Of a stretch of 64,000 nucleotides of DNA, positions 19,893-29,037 are shown piece after piece. Position 1 is the stretch's first letter. Each line of letters begins with the position of its first letter. The position numbers were made by a program, and so were the translations under genes. Origin of the DNA: Stappia stellulata DSM 5886 (GTDB lineage Bacteria > Pseudomonadota > Alphaproteobacteria > Rhizobiales > Stappiaceae); the NCBI RefSeq assembly GCF_000423705.1, contig NZ_KE384082.1:308843-372842 (forward strand), read 5' to 3'. The notes under the pieces are model-generated. The model did not search any database. It had not been told where the DNA came from and was given only the letters and a program-made list of their open reading frames with translations.

Positions 19893-20603
19893 ATGAACGA
19901 GACCGCGACACCCACCGCATCCGAACCCCGGCCCCCGTCCCATGCAAGGATCAGGGCACGCAAACGCGCGGTGTCGGAAAGCGCCGAAGCCTGGGCCGTG
20001 CTGGACCGGGCGGCTCTCTCGCACGTCGGCTTCATCGACGCCGGACGTCCAATGGTGATCCCGATGATCCATGCGCGGATCGGCGAGACGATCTACCTCC
20101 ATGGTGCCAGGGCGACCCGGATCGTCAAGCAGCTTGGCGGCGGCGTTCCGGTCTGCCTGACGGCGACCCTGCTCGACGGACTGGTTCTGGCGCGGTCGGC
20201 CTTCCACCATTCCATGAACTATCGCTGTGTCATGGCGCATGGCGCCGCCCGGCAGGTGGCCGACCCGGCGGAAAAGCATCAAGCACTCGTTGCGTTGACC
20301 GATCACCTCTTGCCCGGGCGCTGGGACGAAGTTCGCCCGATGAGCGCCAAGGAAGAACGCGCCACCGGCGTAATCGCGCTCGATGTCGACCACATCACGA
20401 TGAAGCGGCGGGACGGTCCGCCGGTCGATGACGCGGAGGATTACGCATTGCCGATCTGGGCCGGGGTGATCGATGTTGCCAGACGGGCTATGGCGGTGCA
20501 CCCCGATCCGGCCCTCGCGACATCCGTGCCGCGCCCCGCCTCCCTCGACGCTTTCATAAACGCCCGCAACGCTCCGACAAGACCGGATGGAGAAAACGAC
20601 TGA
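19893..20603 (+). CDS. Pyridoxamine 5'-phosphate oxidase-family flavoprotein
   Basis: The 236 residues form a split-barrel flavin-binding domain of the PPOX/NimA-like type. After a basic tail, AWAVLDRAALSHVGFIDAGRPMVIPMIHARIGETIYLHGARATR is the family core, followed by LVLARSAFHHSMNYRCVMAHG. Related proteins are often annotated as pyridoxamine oxidase-like or 5-nitroimidazole-reductase-like; the substrate cannot be read from sequence. The ATG at 19893 has a GGGA ribosome site 8 bases upstream and starts the conserved part. The stop overlaps the next start (TGATG). Divergence from the MocR gene suggests control by it. Confidence 0.85.
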   Translation: MNETATPTASEPRPPSHARIRARKRAVSESAEAWAVLDRAALSHVGFIDAGRPMVIPMIHARIGETIYLHGARATRIVKQLGGGVPVCLTATLLDGLVLARSAFHHSMNYRCVMAHGAARQVADPAEKHQALVALTDHLLPGRWDEVRPMSAKEERATGVIALDVDHITMKRRDGPPVDDAEDYALPIWAGVIDVARRAMAVHPDPALATSVPRPASLDAFINARNAPTRPDGEND

Positions 20604-21241
20604 TGTATGCAAGCGGGGCGAGCCGTGTCACGGACCGCGCCATGCTGATCGAGGCAATGCGCGAGGTCCGGCTTGCCGCCGTGTTCACCGGCGAAGGTGG
20701 CCTCGCCTGCACCCAGGTGCCGATGGTGGTCGACGAACAGGCCGATGGCGCGGTTCGACTGCGCGGTCACGTCGCCCGCGCCAATCCGCATTGGCGCGTG
20801 ATCGGAAACGGAATTCCGGCGCTGGTGCTGTTTCAGGGGCCGCATGCCTATGTCTCGCCCGGCTGGTACGAGACCAAGCGCGAAACCGGCAAGGCGGTTC
20901 CCACCTGGGCCTATATCGCCGTCGAGGCGCGCGGGCAGCTTTCCACCATCGACGACCCGGCGGCGCTCACCGCCATGCTCGATGCCCTCACCGACCAGAA
21001 CGAGGCCGATCAGGCCGAGCCCTGGGCGATGACCGACCCGCCGGCCGACTATATCGAGCGGATGCTGCGCGGGATCGTCGGCATCGAGATGCGTGTCGAG
21101 GCGCTCGACGGGGTCTGGAAACTCAACCAGGCCAAAAGCGCCGCCGACAGGGCCGGCACGGTGCGCGGGCTTTCGGGAGCATCGCGGGAAGCGGCGCGCG
21201 CACTGGCGCGGCTCATCCCGACGGACCCGCCCGGAACCTGA
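20603..21241 (+). CDS. FMN-binding PaiB-family protein
   Basis: This 212-residue protein matches the PaiB family of FMN-binding split-barrel proteins, often called negative transcriptional regulators after Bacillus PaiB. Visible family features are LACTQVPMVVDEQ, LRGHVARANPHW, LVLFQGPHAYVSPGWYETK and VPTWAYIAVEARG, then a C-terminal helical part (GIVGIEMRVEALDGVWKLNQ). Its ATG shares the A of the previous stop, so the two flavoproteins are translationally coupled. It converges on the next gene with only a 5-bp gap. Confidence 0.87.
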   Translation: MYASGASRVTDRAMLIEAMREVRLAAVFTGEGGLACTQVPMVVDEQADGAVRLRGHVARANPHWRVIGNGIPALVLFQGPHAYVSPGWYETKRETGKAVPTWAYIAVEARGQLSTIDDPAALTAMLDALTDQNEADQAEPWAMTDPPADYIERMLRGIVGIEMRVEALDGVWKLNQAKSAADRAGTVRGLSGASREAARALARLIPTDPPGT

Positions 21242-21246
21242 GTGTC

Positions 21247-21744
21247 CTAGCTGTCGAGCAGGCGCTTGACCTTGGAGCAATAGCGGCGGCTGACCGGGTT
21301 CATGCGCTTAGCGTAGTGGCCGGCGTTGTAGCGCAGGATCGTGCCGCACAGGTCGCCGCCGGCGCGCTTGTGGGCGCCCGCCAGATAGCTCATGCCGTAT
21401 TTGATGTTGGTCTTGGGATCGTAGAGCGCGCGCGCACCGCCGCGAAAGCCTTCGCCGCGTGCCGTCTGGGGCTTGATCTGCATCAGCCCGATTTCACCGG
21501 CGCGGCCGCGCGCCTTGGGATTGTAATTGCTTTCGACCCGCACGATGGCGTGAGCGAGATCGGCGGAAATTCCGTGCTTTTTTGCCTCGGCACGGATCAT
21601 CGCATCGTACTTCTGCGCCTTCGCGCCGGCCTCCAGAATCGCCGGATTGACCGTCGTCGTGGACACCGCCGAAGATTGGCAGGCGCCGGCGGCCAGCCCC
21701 AGAAAAAGCGCTGCGATGAGTTTCGTGCGGTTTGCAATCGTCAT
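21247..21744 (-). CDS. Lipoprotein lytic transglycosylase (SLT domain)
   Basis: The 165 residues begin with a lipoprotein signal peptide (AALFLGLAAGACQSS, lipobox cysteine near 22). A single SLT-type lysozyme-like domain follows. The catalytic glutamate lies in HAIVRVESNYNPKA, followed by GEIGLMQIKPQTAR and the C-terminal LRYNAGHYAKR. Such enzymes cleave the MurNAc-GlcNAc bond to make 1,6-anhydro ends. The ATG at 21744 has GAAGG 8 bases upstream and gives the correct signal peptide. An amidase gene lies upstream on the same strand, but the 214-bp gap suggests separate transcription. Confidence 0.88.
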   Translation of the reverse strand: MTIANRTKLIAALFLGLAAGACQSSAVSTTTVNPAILEAGAKAQKYDAMIRAEAKKHGISADLAHAIVRVESNYNPKARGRAGEIGLMQIKPQTARGEGFRGGARALYDPKTNIKYGMSYLAGAHKRAGGDLCGTILRYNAGHYAKRMNPVSRRYCSKVKRLLDS

Positions 21745-21958
21745 GTACTCGACCTTCAAGACCATTCGTCGTCGTTGTGAGGGCGGGGGTATGACGCTGG
21801 GGTAAGTCCAAAATCCGGCGCTAAAAATCACGAAATGTTACGTAGAAATTGGCGAAATTGCGCAGGAAACTGGTGATTTTGGACTCTATGGCGAGATCTT
21901 GGCACGAATTGCACGAGAACGCGGCGAGGGGTTGTCCCCTCTTTGATCCCTCTCTCGA

Positions 21959-22720
21959 CTAGGCTGACGCGGGCCTGTTTTGCAACAATCGGTGAAGGCT
22001 CGTGATCGTCGACATGTCCGCGATGCCGTCGACCCGCTCAGGGCGGAAATGACGCTGGAACGCGGTGACCGCCAGACGCGTTGCCGTATCGTAGACGCCG
22101 TCGATTGCGACCTCATAGCCAAAGAGCGCCAGCATCGACTGCAACGCCTCGACCGGCTGACCGCTGTCGCCCTGCTGGAAAAAACGCCCCCCGGAGATCG
22201 GCTCGGGCTCCAGCCACTGGCCCACGCCGGCACGCGCGAGCGCATCCCAGGGAAACAGCTCGCCCGGATCTTCCTTGCGCGCCGGTGCGACGTCGGAATG
22301 CGCCAGCACCCGCTCGGCAGGGATGTCGTGCCGCCGGCAGATATCGAGGCAAAGCGCGGCGACCACCTCGACCTGGTCGCCCGGGAACGGCCGATAGCCG
22401 TTTTCATGGCCCGGATTGACGATCTCGACGCCGATGGAGCGGTCGTTGAGATTGCGGGCGCCCTGCCAGAAGGAGACGCCCGCATGCCAGGCGCGGCGTG
22501 CCTCCGGCACGAGTTGGTGCAGCGCGCCGTCTTCTTCGACGACGTAATGCGCCGAGACCTCGGCGCGCGGGTCGCACAGCCGCCGGATCGCCGCCTCCGC
22601 GCCGGTCATGCCGGTGTAGTGCAGGATCAGCGTGTCGATCCGGCATCCGTCCGGGCGCGCGGCGTGGTTCGGCGAGGGGCGCAGGCGCGCCGGCAGGGAG
22701 GTGTCCGTCTTCTGGCTCAT
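21959..22720 (-). CDS. N-acetylmuramoyl-L-alanine amidase with peptidoglycan-binding domain
   Basis: The 253 residues comprise an amidase_2 (AmpD-like) zinc domain (about 20-160) and a C-terminal PG_binding_1 helical domain (about 185-250: GQPVEALQSMLALFGYEVAIDGVYDTATRLAVTAFQRHFRPERVDG). Zinc ligands are likely H34 (LILHYTG), H141 (VLAHSDV) and D151 (KEDPG). These enzymes cut the MurNAc-L-Ala amide bond of peptidoglycan or its fragments. No signal peptide is apparent, so it may act on imported muropeptides like AmpD/AmiD. The ATG at 22720 begins MSQKTDTSLPARLRPSPNHAA, typical of the family. Confidence 0.88.
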   Translation of the reverse strand: MSQKTDTSLPARLRPSPNHAARPDGCRIDTLILHYTGMTGAEAAIRRLCDPRAEVSAHYVVEEDGALHQLVPEARRAWHAGVSFWQGARNLNDRSIGVEIVNPGHENGYRPFPGDQVEVVAALCLDICRRHDIPAERVLAHSDVAPARKEDPGELFPWDALARAGVGQWLEPEPISGGRFFQQGDSGQPVEALQSMLALFGYEVAIDGVYDTATRLAVTAFQRHFRPERVDGIADMSTITSLHRLLQNRPASA

Positions 22721-22796
22721 GCGGGATCCGTTCGGGGTAAAGCGATGGCGCGGCGATACCGCCGCGCCCGCGCGCTGTCCAGCGCTTCGTTGGAAA

Positions 22797-23495
22797 TCAC
22801 ATCCCGCGTTCGGCTTCGATCTTGGCATAGGCGCCGTTCAGCGCCGCCAGACGGTCGCTGGCGATGCGCACGAACTCCTCCGGCACGCCACGTGCCACCA
22901 GCCGGTCGGGATGGGTCTCGGTGACGAGCTTGCGGTAATGGCGCTTGATCTCGGCATCCGAGGCCTCCGGGCCGATGCCGAGCATGACATAGGGGTCGGC
23001 GCCGTCGCGGGTGTGCCGCGCCACGATCTGGTCGAAAGCGCGCGCGTCCAGCCCGAAGATCTCCGCGACCCGGCGCAGATAGGCCACCTCGTGCTCATGC
23101 ACCACGCCATCGGCCTTGGCGATGTGAAACAGCACGTCGAGAATGTCGATGCGGATGTCGGATTCTTCGGGAAAGAGCGCGGCCAGCCGCTCCGCATAGG
23201 TTTCGAACCCGGCGACATCCTGCTTGGCCAGATTGAACAGCCGCGCGACATTGCGTTCTTCGCCCTCCGGGATGTCGAAGACGTCGAGAAAGGCGATTTC
23301 CTCTTCGCCGGTGACGACGCCATCCGCCTTTGCCATCTTGGCCGAGAGCGCGATCATCGCCACGGTAAAGGCGACCGAGCGGTCCTCGCGTCCGTCGCCC
23401 GCCGTGACGATGAACTGGACGATGCGGTCGACCACGTGAATGCCGCCGGCGCCGATCTGCGCGGCAATCATGCTGATGCGGGACCAGATGCTCAC
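22797..23495 (-). CDS. TerB-DnaJ domain protein (DjlA-like co-chaperone)
   Basis: The 232 residues hold a TerB-like helical domain (about 40-150, with the two acidic helices AKADGVVTGEEEIAFLDVF and AKADGVVHEHEVAYLRRV). A C-terminal J domain (about 165-232) contains the HPD tripeptide in TETHPDRLVARG. This order is that of DjlA, a membrane-linked partner of DnaK, but no clear N-terminal membrane helix is seen. The likely start is GTG at 23493-23495, with AGGGG upstream; an ATG eight codons later is the alternative. It precedes the amidase by 76 bp on the same strand. Confidence 0.85.
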   Translation of the reverse strand: MSIWSRISMIAAQIGAGGIHVVDRIVQFIVTAGDGREDRSVAFTVAMIALSAKMAKADGVVTGEEEIAFLDVFDIPEGEERNVARLFNLAKQDVAGFETYAERLAALFPEESDIRIDILDVLFHIAKADGVVHEHEVAYLRRVAEIFGLDARAFDQIVARHTRDGADPYVMLGIGPEASDAEIKRHYRKLVTETHPDRLVARGVPEEFVRIASDRLAALNGAYAKIEAERGM

Positions 23496-23700
23496 GGTGG
23501 CCGGCCCCTATCCGCTCTGATGCGAGACGCAGCGAAGCCGGCAGCCGGCACGCGCCGCTGCGGTGCGCGCCCCGCCTTCCGGCTCACCCCCGACCGGATT
23601 GTCACGTCGCTTCATGATGATTGCCCCGACTCGCGAATTGGCGTTCCCCTGCCTGATAGCACAGCTTCACGCGCCGGTTGAGACCCGGCGGCACGGTTCT

Positions 23701-25116
23701 TCAGGAGGGGCCCGGTGCCGGCATTGCCCCGGTCATCGCACCCGCGTCGACGATCCGGTCGAAGGTCTCCGCATCGACATGGCCGAGCGCCAGCGCCGCC
23801 TCGCGCAAGGTGGTGCCCTCGTGATGCGCGTGATGGGCGATCTCCGCCGCCTTGTCGTAGCCGATCTCCGGGGTCAGCGCGGTCACCAGCATCAAGGACT
23901 GCGACACGGTTTGCGCCAGCCGGGCCTCGTTGGCCTGCGTTCCCTCGATGGCGTGGCGGGTGAAATGCTCCATGCCGTCGGCGAGCAGCCGGCAGCCGGT
24001 CACGACGTTATAGCCGATCAGCGGCTTGTAGACGTTCATCTCCAGCAGACCGCCGGCGCCGGCCATCCCCGTTGCCGCATCCAGCCCGCAAACCTCCAGC
24101 GTCAGCATCGCCAGCGCCTCGCATTGGGTCGGATTGACCTTGCCCGGCATGATCGAGGAGCCGGGTTCGTTTTCCGGCAGGAGAAGCTCGGCGAAACCGG
24201 CGCGCGGGCCGCAGGACAAAAGCCGAATGTCATTGGCGATCTTGTGCAAGGACACGGCCAGCGTGCGCAACACGCCCGACGCCATCACCATCGCGTCATG
24301 CGCCCCCATCACCGTGAACTTGTTGGTCGCGGTCCGAAACGGCAGTCCGGTCTGGTTGGCAAGATCCTCCGCCACCATCCTGTCGAAGCCGTCCGGCGCA
24401 TTGAGACCGGTCCCCACCGCCGTCCCGCCGATGGCGAGCGGCATCAGCCCGTCGCGGGCGAAGGCGAGCCGCGCGAGATTGTCGTCGAGCATGCCGGCGT
24501 AGCCTGCGAACTCCTGGCCGAGCGTCATCGGCACCGCGTCCTGCATATGCGTGCGGCCGATCTTGACCAGACCCGACCAGGCCTCCGCCTTGGCGCGCAG
24601 CGCATCGCGCAGGAGACGCACCGCCGGAATCACCCGCGTCTCGATCATGACCGCTGCGGCGATATTGAGCGCGGTCGGCACGACGTCGTTGGAGGATTGC
24701 GAACGATTGACGTGATCGTTGGGATGAACCGGGTCCTTGGCTCCGAGCGTCCCGCCGGTCATCTCGATCGCCCGGTTGGCGATCACCTCGTTGACGTTCA
24801 TGTTGGCCTGGGTGCCGGACCCGGTCATCCACACGCTCAGGGGAAACTCGCCGTCGTGACGGGCTGCGACGATCTCCTCCGCAGCGGCGACGATCAGCCG
24901 CGCCCGGTCCGCGTCCAGGGTCCCGAGCTGGAGATTGGCGCGGGCGGCGGCGGCCTTGATCCGTGCAAGCGCATGGACGATCTCGATGGGAAAGCCCTCC
25001 CGTCCGATCGCGAAATTGTGGCGCGCGCGTTCCGTCTGCGCGCCCCAGTATCGCTCGGCCGGCACCTCGACGGCGCCCATGGAGTCTGTCTCGCGGCGTG
25101 TCGGTCCCGTGATCAT
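23701..25116 (-). CDS. fumC: Class II fumarate hydratase
   Basis: FumC interconverts fumarate and malate in the TCA cycle without an iron-sulfur cluster. The 471 residues show [60 protein letters not shown] and the lyase signature [15 protein letters not shown]. The [14 protein letters not shown] region and overall length favour fumarase over aspartase. The ATG at 25116 has AAGGAG at good spacing. The upstream 152-bp gap separates it from the divergent GGDEF-EAL gene. Confidence 0.95.
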   Translation of the reverse strand: MITGPTRRETDSMGAVEVPAERYWGAQTERARHNFAIGREGFPIEIVHALARIKAAAARANLQLGTLDADRARLIVAAAEEIVAARHDGEFPLSVWMTGSGTQANMNVNEVIANRAIEMTGGTLGAKDPVHPNDHVNRSQSSNDVVPTALNIAAAVMIETRVIPAVRLLRDALRAKAEAWSGLVKIGRTHMQDAVPMTLGQEFAGYAGMLDDNLARLAFARDGLMPLAIGGTAVGTGLNAPDGFDRMVAEDLANQTGLPFRTATNKFTVMGAHDAMVMASGVLRTLAVSLHKIANDIRLLSCGPRAGFAELLLPENEPGSSIMPGKVNPTQCEALAMLTLEVCGLDAATGMAGAGGLLEMNVYKPLIGYNVVTGCRLLADGMEHFTRHAIEGTQANEARLAQTVSQSLMLVTALTPEIGYDKAAEIAHHAHHEGTTLREAALALGHVDAETFDRIVDAGAMTGAMPAPGPS

Positions 25117-25268
25117 CGAAATCTCCTTGTCGTATGTTGCCCTCAAGGCGTCCCGGGAGCAGGCGTCAAACCGACCGGCGGGCGCCATCTGGATTCAGGG
25201 TCTGGAAACTTCCCCCTGTCATAATCTTCCAGGCTTGGGGATGACCTCCCGGTTCGGGGGGAAACAGG

Positions 25269-27413
25269 GTGAAAGACGTGCGCAATATCGGGAAACTGGC
25301 GGGAGTTTTCGCCGGATTTATGATCGTGGTGACCTTCGCGGGTGCAATCCACGGCGCGAACCTGTGGTTTTCCCACTCCCTTTACGCCCGTGACGCGATG
25401 GATGCAGCCACGCGCTTCGAACGCGAGTTGCAAGACTACATCAAGACCGCCGGAGGCAGCACGGCAAATTCGTCCGCGGTCAGATCCGGCCTTCGCTCCT
25501 CCATCGACACCTGGAACTCGGACGCCCCCGACAGTGAGATGCCGTATGTGGCGCCGGCCAAACTCGAGCATCTGGTCGACGGGTTCCTGCGCCACCTCCT
25601 TGTCCATGACGACATGCACGCCCGGTCCGTTGTCTGGTTCGCCGCCGGGGACGCGAGCGAAGCGCTTGCCGGCCGCCGGGAAGGGACGCTTCCCGCCGAC
25701 GGGCGCACGCGCAAGACCGGGTCCACTTCCGGCCTTCTGCCCTTGCTGAAGGAGATGCTCGCAACCCGGCAACCCGCCATCGAGGTCGCGCACAACCTGA
25801 TCGGCCCGCCGAGCGAACCGAGCCTGATCGCCCTGCCGATCCTCAACGGCTCGCAGATCGCCGGTGCCATCGTGCTCATCCAGGACCAGGCGACGACCGG
25901 TGTCTTTCTGACGGAGTTTCTCCGGTTCGGCCTTGCGATCCTGATTGGGCTTTGCGCCACCGCGATGCTGCTTGCCGGCTTCTTCGTTTGGGTGCGTTTT
26001 CGCGACCGGCTCAAGGACAGCCAGACAATCCAGTTCCTCGCCCATCACGATGCGCTGACCGGCCTGCCCAACCGCACGGTCTTTGCGACCAAGCTCAACG
26101 AGGCGCTGCGTCTGGCTCATGCCAAGGCGACGAACATCGCCGTGATGCTGATCGACGTCGACAAATTCAAGAAGATCAACGACACCCACGGCCATGCCGT
26201 GGGCGACCTGTTCCTGCAGGTCATTTCGGACCGGCTGCGCTCGGTTTTCGGCAATCACACCGTGGCGCGGCTTTCCGGCGACGAGTTCGCGGTCCTGATC
26301 GCGACCGACACCGACCGCAAAACGCTGACGCGCCTCGCGGCAACCATGATCGAGGCGACCCGCACACCGACGAGGATCAGCGGCAAGGATCTCCAGATCT
26401 CCCTGTCGATCGGCGTGGCGCAGGCCCGCGAGGCGACCTGGCGGGCATCGCGGCTGCTGCATTGCGCCGACCTTGCACTTTACCGGGCCAAACACTCCGG
26501 CCGCTCGACGTTCAAATGGTACTCCCCGGACATGGATGCCGAGGCGCAGCGGCGCAAGGAGCTGGAGGCGGATCTGCGACAGGCGCTGGCGCAGGACGAG
26601 TTCCGCCTCCTGTACCAGCCGCAATTCGCGCTCGGCGACCTTCGCCTGTCCGGCTATGAGACGCTGCTGCGCTGGGAACATCCCGAAAAGGGGACGATCT
26701 CGCCGACCGTCTTCATTCCCATCGCGGAGGAAGCCGGGCTGATCGAGGAAATCGGCTCCTGGGTGCTCAACCGGGCCTGCGTGGAGGCCGCAGCCTGGAC
26801 GGATGTATCGCTGACGATTGCGGTCAACGTCTCTCCGGCACAGTTCCGGCCGGGCAAGACCGAGGAACGCGTGGCCCAGGCGCTTGCGACAAGCGGTCTC
26901 GAACCGGGCCGGCTGGAAATCGAGATCACGGAAAGCCTTTTGATTTCCGATACCGAGGCGGTGGTGAAGACGCTGACCCATGTGCGCGAGATGGGCGTAT
27001 CTGTTGCCATGGACGATTTCGGCACGGGCTATTCCAGCCTGAGCTACCTGTCGCGCTTCCCCTTCGACACGATCAAGATCGACCGTTCCTTCGTGGCGAC
27101 GCTGGGCAAGAACCGCACGACCGACGCCGTCGTGGCGTCCATCGTCGGGCTGGGGCGTTCGCTCGGTGTCACCATCACCGCCGAGGGCGTGGAGAACGAG
27201 GACCAGGTGACCCTGCTGCGCGCCACCGGCTGCGACAAGGTCCAGGGCTTCCTGCTCGGCCGGCCGATGGACCTTACGGAAAACGATCCGGCCACCGCCC
27301 AGGCGCGGGTCCCGGTGCTGGATCTTGATGCCGAACCCGACGCGGGCGCGGAAGACGACGACACCGCCACGGCCGGCCAGAAGACCGAGACCGTCAGGAC
27401 GCAAGTCGCCTGA
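25269..27413 (+). CDS. Membrane GGDEF-EAL cyclic-di-GMP enzyme
   Basis: The 714 residues have an N-terminal membrane segment (about 8-30), a periplasmic sensor region (about 35-215) and a second membrane segment (about 218-243). A GGDEF domain (about 255-420) and an EAL domain (about 430-690) follow. The GGDEF signature reads SGDEF (336-340), close to consensus. The EAL signature reads ETL (464-466) with the catalytic glutamate kept. NVSP, ITESLL, DDFGTGYSS, IKIDRSF and AEGVENE are intact, so phosphodiesterase activity is likely. The periplasmic part has no domain I recognise. GTG start at 25269. It presumably adjusts c-di-GMP in response to an external signal. Confidence 0.9.
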   Translation: MKDVRNIGKLAGVFAGFMIVVTFAGAIHGANLWFSHSLYARDAMDAATRFERELQDYIKTAGGSTANSSAVRSGLRSSIDTWNSDAPDSEMPYVAPAKLEHLVDGFLRHLLVHDDMHARSVVWFAAGDASEALAGRREGTLPADGRTRKTGSTSGLLPLLKEMLATRQPAIEVAHNLIGPPSEPSLIALPILNGSQIAGAIVLIQDQATTGVFLTEFLRFGLAILIGLCATAMLLAGFFVWVRFRDRLKDSQTIQFLAHHDALTGLPNRTVFATKLNEALRLAHAKATNIAVMLIDVDKFKKINDTHGHAVGDLFLQVISDRLRSVFGNHTVARLSGDEFAVLIATDTDRKTLTRLAATMIEATRTPTRISGKDLQISLSIGVAQAREATWRASRLLHCADLALYRAKHSGRSTFKWYSPDMDAEAQRRKELEADLRQALAQDEFRLLYQPQFALGDLRLSGYETLLRWEHPEKGTISPTVFIPIAEEAGLIEEIGSWVLNRACVEAAAWTDVSLTIAVNVSPAQFRPGKTEERVAQALATSGLEPGRLEIEITESLLISDTEAVVKTLTHVREMGVSVAMDDFGTGYSSLSYLSRFPFDTIKIDRSFVATLGKNRTTDAVVASIVGLGRSLGVTITAEGVENEDQVTLLRATGCDKVQGFLLGRPMDLTENDPATAQARVPVLDLDAEPDAGAEDDDTATAGQKTETVRTQVA

Positions 27414-27463
27414 TCCCGAGAAACTTTGACGCAGCCAACCCCGTGGCCGGCGTCTTCGGCAGC

Positions 27464-28006
27464 CTACATCGCCGCGGCGGCACGGGCGGCCTGGTCGTAG
27501 TGGCCGGACACGGAGCGCAGCATCGCGGCGAGACGCGACAGTTCGACCTCGTCCATTCCCAGATCCTTGACCGGCTCGACCAGAAGCGCCTCGCGCAGGC
27601 GGCGGTACTCCATGCAAGTGGCCTCGCCCGCAGCGGTGATCGCAACGGTCTTTTCCTTGCCCCGCCGTCCCGTCTCGACGAGCTTCGCCTTTTGCAGCTT
27701 CTTCAGCGCATAAGTGACCGTGTGCGTGTCCTCGATGTTGAGGACGAGACAGATGTCGGCAAGCGACTTCGGCCGCCCGCGGTGATTGACGGAATGCAGC
27801 ACCAGCGTGTCGAGCGGACTCATGCCGGGCGCACCGGCGGCCGCCATGCAGCGCACCATCCAGCGGTGATAGGCGTTGACCATCATGGTCATCGCGAATT
27901 CCACCTCCGAAAGCGCGGGCATCGCGCCCGAGGCGAGATGGGCGGCGGAGACGACCGGGCCGACACCACCGTGCGGGCCATCGGCGGTTGGGAGCGGATC
28001 TGACAT
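27464..28006 (-). CDS. MarR-type winged-helix regulator
   Basis: The 180 residues contain a winged-helix DNA-binding domain (about 55-150). The recognition region is SLADICLVLNIEDTHTVTYALKKLQKAKLVETGRRGKEKTVAITAAG, followed by helices that probably dimerise. This resembles MarR relatives in the HTH_27 group. The gene lies 69 bp downstream of the Asp/Glu racemase-like gene on the same strand, so the two may be co-transcribed. It is the only regulator beside the catabolic cluster at 28-37 kb and the best local candidate to control it. The ATG at 28006 is preferred over an upstream TTG. Confidence 0.82.
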   Translation of the reverse strand: MSDPLPTADGPHGGVGPVVSAAHLASGAMPALSEVEFAMTMMVNAYHRWMVRCMAAAGAPGMSPLDTLVLHSVNHRGRPKSLADICLVLNIEDTHTVTYALKKLQKAKLVETGRRGKEKTVAITAAGEATCMEYRRLREALLVEPVKDLGMDEVELSRLAAMLRSVSGHYDQAARAAAAM

Positions 28007-28075
28007 CAAGCTTTCTGCCTCGCGTGCAACGGGCTGTCAGGCTACGGCAGGAAACGCCGCAAGGGCAACCGGGGA

Positions 28076-28795
28076 TCAGCCCTCCGGCACCGGAAAGCGC
28101 AAAGGAGCCAGTCCGGCCTGAAACCAATTGATGAAACTGACAATGGAATAGACCGGCAGGCCGGTGGCCTCCGCGATATCGGCCGCATAGGGCGCCATAT
28201 TCGTGCACTCCAGCACGATCGCGCCCACCTCCGGATGCCGATCGACCAGCGCGCGCGCGCCAAGCACATTGTCGGCGCGCGCAGCGGCCACATCGAATTG
28301 AGCTGCATTGTCGAGAATGGCGCGGGTAAAGACGCGCCCGCCTTCCGTTCCGCCGACCGGCGTGTCGCGCGCGCACCCTGCGGCATCGAGATGCGCGCCC
28401 GTCAGCGCCGGCGCGGAGATGGTGAGAATGCCGCACCGCCGGCCCGGCGGCAGCAGTCGGTCGACGAAGGGCACCTGCATCAGCGAGGACGCGGCAACCG
28501 GCACGCCGAGCGCCGCCTTCAGTTCGTCCTGAAACAGCGACAGCAATCCGCAGGAGGTGGTGATGCCGCCAACGCCTTCGCGCACGAGCGCGCGGCCGGC
28601 GGTCACGAAGGCCTCAAGCAGCCCCTCCGCCCGCTCCTCGACCACCCGGGTCGGCGAGGCCTGCGGCACGACGGCATAGCGGACGGGAAAATCGAAACTC
28701 CGCGCGTTGCCGATATCGCCGGGAATGCGCGGAAACCGTGTGTCGAGCATCAGGATGCCGACGGCGGGACGCGGGGTGTCAAAGCTGGAAACCAT
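28076..28795 (-). CDS. Aspartate/glutamate racemase-family protein
   Basis: The 239 residues match the Asp/Glu/hydantoin racemase superfamily, which use two cysteines to invert or isomerise substrates without cofactor. The paired cysteines are visible: C82 in GGITTSCGLLSLFQ and C197 in IVLECTNMAPY. The family includes Asp/Glu racemases, hydantoin racemase and maleate isomerase; sequence alone does not choose among them. Its neighbours (FAD amino-acid oxidase, TRAP transporter, 5-oxoprolinase) suggest a glutamate- or 5-oxoproline-related stereoisomer. It is divergent from the oxidase gene across a 242-bp control region. Confidence 0.82.
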   Translation of the reverse strand: MVSSFDTPRPAVGILMLDTRFPRIPGDIGNARSFDFPVRYAVVPQASPTRVVEERAEGLLEAFVTAGRALVREGVGGITTSCGLLSLFQDELKAALGVPVAASSLMQVPFVDRLLPPGRRCGILTISAPALTGAHLDAAGCARDTPVGGTEGGRVFTRAILDNAAQFDVAAARADNVLGARALVDRHPEVGAIVLECTNMAPYAADIAEATGLPVYSIVSFINWFQAGLAPLRFPVPEG

Positions 28796-28920
28796 CGTTC
28801 ACATGTCCATTGGCAGCACCCGAGGTCACGGGCCGACCGCACCCCGTTTTGGCAAGGGCACGAGAAGACGGCGCAACGCGGCCGAGGTCAAGCGCCCGGG
28901 GAGCCTGGCACTCCGGAAAT

Positions 28921-28948
28921 AGGTTGCGCGCGAAACATTATGCAACCT
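28921..28948. promoter_or_regulatory. Inverted repeat in racemase/oxidase divergent control region
   Basis: AGGTTGC (28921-28927) and GCAACCT (28942-28948) form a perfect 7-bp inverted repeat with a 14-bp spacer. It lies in the AT-rich part of the 242-bp gap between two divergent genes and has no T-tract, so an operator is more likely than a terminator. The 17-bp shared motif follows 18 bp downstream. Confidence 0.5.
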
Positions 28949-28966
28949 CTCAAATATACCGAGAAG

Positions 28967-28983
28967 TTATCGACAAATTATTG
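28967..28983 (+). promoter_or_regulatory. Shared 17-bp AT-rich motif, copy 1
   Basis: The sequence TTATCGACAAATTATTG lies 54 bp upstream of the GTG of the FAD oxidoreductase. It differs at one base from the copy at 33488-33504 upstream of the 5-oxoprolinase gene. It is followed directly by a TTGACA box (28981-28986). A shared operator for one regulon is the simplest reading. Confidence 0.55.
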
Positions 28984-29037
28984 ACAGAGGCCCTGTCAGA
29001 AAGGACACTCCCTGGAACGTGCGCAAGGGGGGACTGC

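Noticed and set aside
25143-28436. 1097-codon open frame on minus across the GGDEF-EAL gene
   Set aside because: It is antisense to a well-conserved plus-strand protein and to part of the MarR and racemase genes. Its composition is the Arg/Gly-rich pattern of high-GC shadow frames, with no domain.
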